Source: Atlantibacter sp032062175
GTDB lineage: Bacteria > Pseudomonadota > Gammaproteobacteria > Enterobacterales > Enterobacteriaceae
Direction: 5' to 3'
DNA: 64,000 nt
Assembly (NCBI RefSeq): GCF_032062175.1
Contig: NZ_DAMBQK010000017.1
Span: 1-64,000 of the forward strand
Of this stretch, positions 61,364 to 64,000 are shown one piece after another. Positions within the stretch are counted from its first letter, which is position 1. The number at the start of each line of letters is the position of its first letter. A program made the translations under genes and the position numbers. The notes below the pieces were generated by a model, which saw nothing but the letters and a program-made list of their open reading frames with translations, did no database searches and was not told the origin of the DNA.

Positions 61364-62029
61364 ATGGCCTTCCGTGACCAACCTTTAGGTGAACTGGCTT
61401 TAACCATTCCCCGCGCTTCTGCCCTGTTCCGTAAATACAATCTCGACTTCTGCTGTGGCGGCAAACAGACCCTGCTACGCGCGGCGACTCGCCAGGAGCT
61501 GGATCTCGACACCATCGAAGCGGAACTGACCGCGCTGGCGGACGAGCCGCTGGAAAAAGAGTGGCGTACCGCGCCGCTGGCCGACATCATCGAGCACATC
61601 ATTGTGCGTTACCACGATCGCCACCGCGAGCAACTGCCGGAACTGATTTTCCAGGCCACCAAAGTGGAACGCGTTCATGCCGATAAGCCGAACGTGCCGA
61701 AAGGCCTGACCAAATACCTGACCATGCTGCATGAAGAGCTTTCCAGCCACATGATGAAAGAAGAGCAGATCCTGTTCCCGATGATCAAACAGGGGATGGG
61801 CAGCCACGCCACCGGACCGATTACGGTAATGGAAAGCGAGCATGATGAAGCGGGTGAACTGCTGGAAGTGATTAAGCACACCACCAACAACGTGACGCCA
61901 CCGCCGGAAGCCTGCACCACGTGGAAAGCAATGTACAACGGTATTAATGAGCTGATTGACGATCTGATGAATCACATCAGCCTGGAAAACAATGTTCTTT
62001 TTCCGCGTGCCCTCGCTGGAGAAAAATAA
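61364..62029 (+). CDS. ytfE: Iron-sulfur cluster repair di-iron protein YtfE (RIC)
   Basis: YtfE repairs iron-sulfur clusters damaged by nitric oxide or peroxide and can reduce NO. The 221-residue protein has the N-terminal ScdA domain with the CCGGKQT motif (Cys30, Cys31) and a C-terminal hemerythrin-like domain whose His/Glu ligands are seen in IVRYHDRHREQL, LHEELSSHMMKEE, SEHDEAGE and HISLENNVLFP. The start at 61364 matches E. coli. An NsrR operator lies immediately upstream. Confidence 0.97.
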   Translation: MAFRDQPLGELALTIPRASALFRKYNLDFCCGGKQTLLRAATRQELDLDTIEAELTALADEPLEKEWRTAPLADIIEHIIVRYHDRHREQLPELIFQATKVERVHADKPNVPKGLTKYLTMLHEELSSHMMKEEQILFPMIKQGMGSHATGPITVMESEHDEAGELLEVIKHTTNNVTPPPEACTTWKAMYNGINELIDDLMNHISLENNVLFPRALAGEK

Positions 62030-62062
62030 GGCGCCCATTGAGCGCCATCGGAAGTCCTTATT

Positions 62063-62088
62063 GGGCCATCATTGATGGCCCTTTTTTT
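62063..62088 (+). terminator. ytfE terminator
   Basis: GGGCCATC / GATGGCCC with an ATT loop is followed by seven T. A smaller GGCGC / GCGCC hairpin precedes it. The U-tract is only on the plus strand. Confidence 0.85.
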
Positions 62089-62092
62089 CGTC

Positions 62093-63505
62093 TTACTTCT
62101 GGAAATTCGCCAGACGTTTCTTGCCGATAAACAACCAGCCCAGCCCCAGCACGATGAACCACAGCGGCGTGACGATCAGCGCCTGACGGGTATCATCTTC
62201 CAGCGTCAGCAACACCAGCACGAACACGAAGAACGCCATGCACACCCAGCACATCAGCTTGCCAAGCGGCATTTTGTAGATCGATTTCTCATGCAGGTGC
62301 GGACGCTGTTTGCGGTACACCAGGTATGAACACAGGATGATGGTCCAGACGAACATAAACAGGATCGCCGAGACCGTGGTGATCATGGTGAACGCGCCGA
62401 TCACGCTCGGGTTCACGTACAGCATGACCACGCCGCCCAGCAGACAGATGCAGGAGAAGGTCAGCCCTTTCGCCGGAACTGCGCGCTTAGAGAGTTTGGC
62501 GAACGCTTTTGGTGCCACGCCTTCCTGCGCCAGGCCGAACAGCATACGGCTGGTGGAGAACACGCCGCTGTTGGCCGACGAGGCCGCAGACGTTAGCACC
62601 ACGAAGTTAATCACGCTCGCGGCGGCAGGCAGGCCCACCAGCACAAACAGCTCAACGAACGGGCTCTTGTCCGGTACCACAGAGCTCCACGGCGTCACTG
62701 ACATAATTACGATCAGCGCAAACACGTAGAACATGATGATACGAATCGGAATCGAGTTGATGGCGCGCGGCAGCGATTTCTCAGGATCTTTGGTTTCCGC
62801 CGCCGTTGTGCCTACCAGTTCAATACCGACAAACGCGAAGACCGCTATCTGGAACCCGGCAAAGAAACCGCTAATGCCTTTCGGGAACCAGCCGCCGTCA
62901 TTCCACAGATGTTCTAACGAGGCTTCGACGCCGGTGGGCGACTGGAAATGGGTGGCAATCATCACCACACCGACAATAATCAGCGCCACAATGGCGACGA
63001 TTTTGATCATCGCGAACCAAAATTCCATCTCACCGAACATCTTCACGGTGGCGAGGTTAAGGCCCAGCAGCAGCAGAACCACCGCCAGCGACGATACCCA
63101 GTCGGAAAGCTCGGGGAACCAGAACTGGGCATAGGCGGTAATCGCGACGACATCTGCCATCCCGGTCACCACCCAGCAGAACCAGTAGGTCCAGCCGGTA
63201 AAATAGCCCGCCCACGGCCCGAGCAGGTCCGAGGCGAAATCGCTAAACGATTTATATTCCAGATTAGAAAGTAATAATTCCCCCATCGCGCGCATCACAA
63301 AGAACAACATAAAACCGATGATCATATAAACGAAAATAATCGACGGCCCTGCGAGGCTGATGGTTTTGCCCGACCCCATGAATAAGCCGGTGCCGATAGC
63401 GCCACCGATGGCAATAAGTTGGATATGGCGGTTTGTAAGATTACGCCGTAGCGACTGCTCAGCCGGTGCCTCAGCAACGTCTGCGTCTTTGACTTGATCT
63501 ACCAT
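62093..63505 (-). CDS. cycA: D-serine/D-alanine/glycine transporter CycA
   Basis: CycA is the proton symporter for glycine, D-alanine and D-serine, and imports D-cycloserine. The 470-residue protein has twelve predicted helices and the amino acid permease signature (GGAIGTGLFMGSGKTISLAGPS, split by family position). The start at 63505 matches E. coli and follows AGGAATTCAAC; the frame extends 29 codons further without support. A GcvB-complementary stretch and an ArcA-type box lie upstream. Confidence 0.97.
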   Translation of the reverse strand: MVDQVKDADVAEAPAEQSLRRNLTNRHIQLIAIGGAIGTGLFMGSGKTISLAGPSIIFVYMIIGFMLFFVMRAMGELLLSNLEYKSFSDFASDLLGPWAGYFTGWTYWFCWVVTGMADVVAITAYAQFWFPELSDWVSSLAVVLLLLGLNLATVKMFGEMEFWFAMIKIVAIVALIIVGVVMIATHFQSPTGVEASLEHLWNDGGWFPKGISGFFAGFQIAVFAFVGIELVGTTAAETKDPEKSLPRAINSIPIRIIMFYVFALIVIMSVTPWSSVVPDKSPFVELFVLVGLPAAASVINFVVLTSAASSANSGVFSTSRMLFGLAQEGVAPKAFAKLSKRAVPAKGLTFSCICLLGGVVMLYVNPSVIGAFTMITTVSAILFMFVWTIILCSYLVYRKQRPHLHEKSIYKMPLGKLMCWVCMAFFVFVLVLLTLEDDTRQALIVTPLWFIVLGLGWLFIGKKRLANFQK

Positions 63506-63523
63506 GTTGAATTCCTGTACCTG

Positions 63524-63534
63524 TCTGTGTTGTT
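63524..63534 (-). promoter_or_regulatory. Putative GcvB sRNA target in the cycA leader
   Basis: The cycA mRNA leader has AACAACACAGA about 19-30 nt upstream of the start codon. It is complementary to the GU-rich R1 seed of GcvB (UGUGUUGUGUUU). cycA is a known GcvB target in E. coli; the exact pairing here is inferred. Confidence 0.5.
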
Positions 63535-63641
63535 CAGGCTCTGATGGCCTGTAAATGCATAATGAAGTGACGATGCCCCTCAAAAACATCATCGATATTA
63601 GGTAACAATCGGAGGGTTGAGTACTGCGATTTTAACGTTAT

Positions 63642-63656
63642 GTTAATTAAATGTTG
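63642..63656 (+). promoter_or_regulatory. ArcA-type box upstream of cycA
   Basis: GTTAATTAAATGTTG differs from the published ArcA-P consensus (GTTAATTAAATGTTA) only at the last base. TGTTA and TGTTG are 11 bp apart, as in the ArcA direct repeat. It lies about 137 bp upstream of the cycA start. Confidence 0.45.
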
Positions 63657-63763
63657 AAAATGAGTGTTAAATCACTATTACCTTGCAAAGCATCTCATGA
63701 AAACACCCGGAACGGGGGCGCAATCAGGAGAAAGCACCACAATTATCATTATTTCCATTATTT

Positions 63764-63783
63764 ACCCCCGTCGAAACGGGGGT
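63764..63783 (-). terminator. Hairpin after fklB
   Basis: ACCCCCGT / ACGGGGGT with a CGAA loop follows the fklB stop codon. The U-tract on the minus strand is weak (AAATAATGG), so termination strength is uncertain. Confidence 0.5.
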
Positions 63784-63794
63784 GATATGCGAGG

Positions 63795-64000
63795 TTACAG
63801 GATTTCCAGTAACTCTACTTCGAAAACCAGGGTGCTAAACGGCGGGATTGATGCACCCGCACCACGCTCGCCATAGGCCAGGTTTTGCGGAATGGTCAGT
63901 TCCCATTTGGAGCCCACCGGCATCAGGGTCAGGGCTTCGATCCAGCCAGGGATCACACCGCTTACCGGGAATTCAGCCGGTTCGCCACGCATCACGGAGC
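63795..64000 (-). CDS. fklB: FKBP-type peptidyl-prolyl isomerase FklB (3' part)
   Basis: The C-terminal 68 residues of FklB (FKBP22) are present and the 5' part lies beyond the window. The segment GEPAEFPVSGVIPGWIEAL, then LMPVGSKWELTIPQNLAYGERGAG, then the end VFEVELLEIL is the FKBP core with the active-site GVIPGW tryptophan. FklB is a periplasmic or cytoplasmic prolyl isomerase in E. coli reports. The gene order cycA-fklB matches E. coli. Confidence 0.95.
   Translation of the reverse strand, partial: SVMRGEPAEFPVSGVIPGWIEALTLMPVGSKWELTIPQNLAYGERGAGASIPPFSTLVFEVELLEIL

Overview
The window is chromosomal DNA from a member of the Enterobacteriaceae. Almost every protein is a close full-length counterpart of an E. 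coli K-12 protein, usually of identical length (MurA 419 aa, ArcB 778, GltB 1486, Fbp 332, Ppa 176, CycA 470). The extra genes and the gene order rule out K-12-like E. coli. Genus is not resolved; a Kosakonia/Enterobacter/Phytobacter-type relative is a guess. No tRNA, rRNA, CRISPR array, prophage or intact insertion sequence was seen.

Region 1 (1-24875) matches the E. coli region near 72 min. murA, ibaG and mlaFEDCB read leftward (peptidoglycan precursor and outer-membrane lipid asymmetry). yrbG-kdsD-kdsC-lptC-lptA-lptB read rightward (Kdo synthesis and LPS export), followed by rpoN-hpf-ptsN-rapZ-npr (sigma-54 and nitrogen PTS). mtgA, elbB, the sRNA gene arcZ, arcB and yhcC follow, then gltB-gltD (glutamate synthase) behind a 680-bp leader region that holds a coupled 29-codon upstream ORF.

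At about 24.85 kb the order jumps to the E. coli 96-min region, read in reverse: mpl, fbp, yjfF-ytfT-ytfR-ytfQ (galactofuranose ABC transporter), ppa, ytfP, tamB, tamA, msrA, ytfL, ytfK, ytfJ, cysQ, cpdB, ytfH, qorB, ytfF, ytfE, cycA and the 3' part of fklB. Orientation and distance to oriC fit one inversion around the origin of replication.

Four accessory insertions interrupt that backbone. (a) A methyl-accepting chemotaxis gene with its own near-consensus sigma-28 promoter lies directly downstream of the galactofuranose transporter. (b) A nine-gene chaperone-usher fimbrial operon of MR/P type (35324-42760) lies between ppa and ytfP. It ends in an MrpH-like tip adhesin with three conserved zinc-type histidines, and its promoter carries a 12-bp inverted repeat. 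(c) An unrecognised two-gene unit lies between msrA and ytfL: a small protein plus a polytopic M48-type metalloprotease. (d) An AraC-type regulator lies in front of the exporter gene ytfF.

Several control sites can be read directly: the ArcZ sRNA, an NsrR operator at ytfE, a LacI/GalR-type operator and GTTACAT half-sites near ytfQ, a CRP-type site upstream of gltB, HxlR-type repeats between ytfH and qorB, an ArcA-type box and a GcvB-complementary stretch upstream of cycA, and many intrinsic terminators or intercistronic hairpins.
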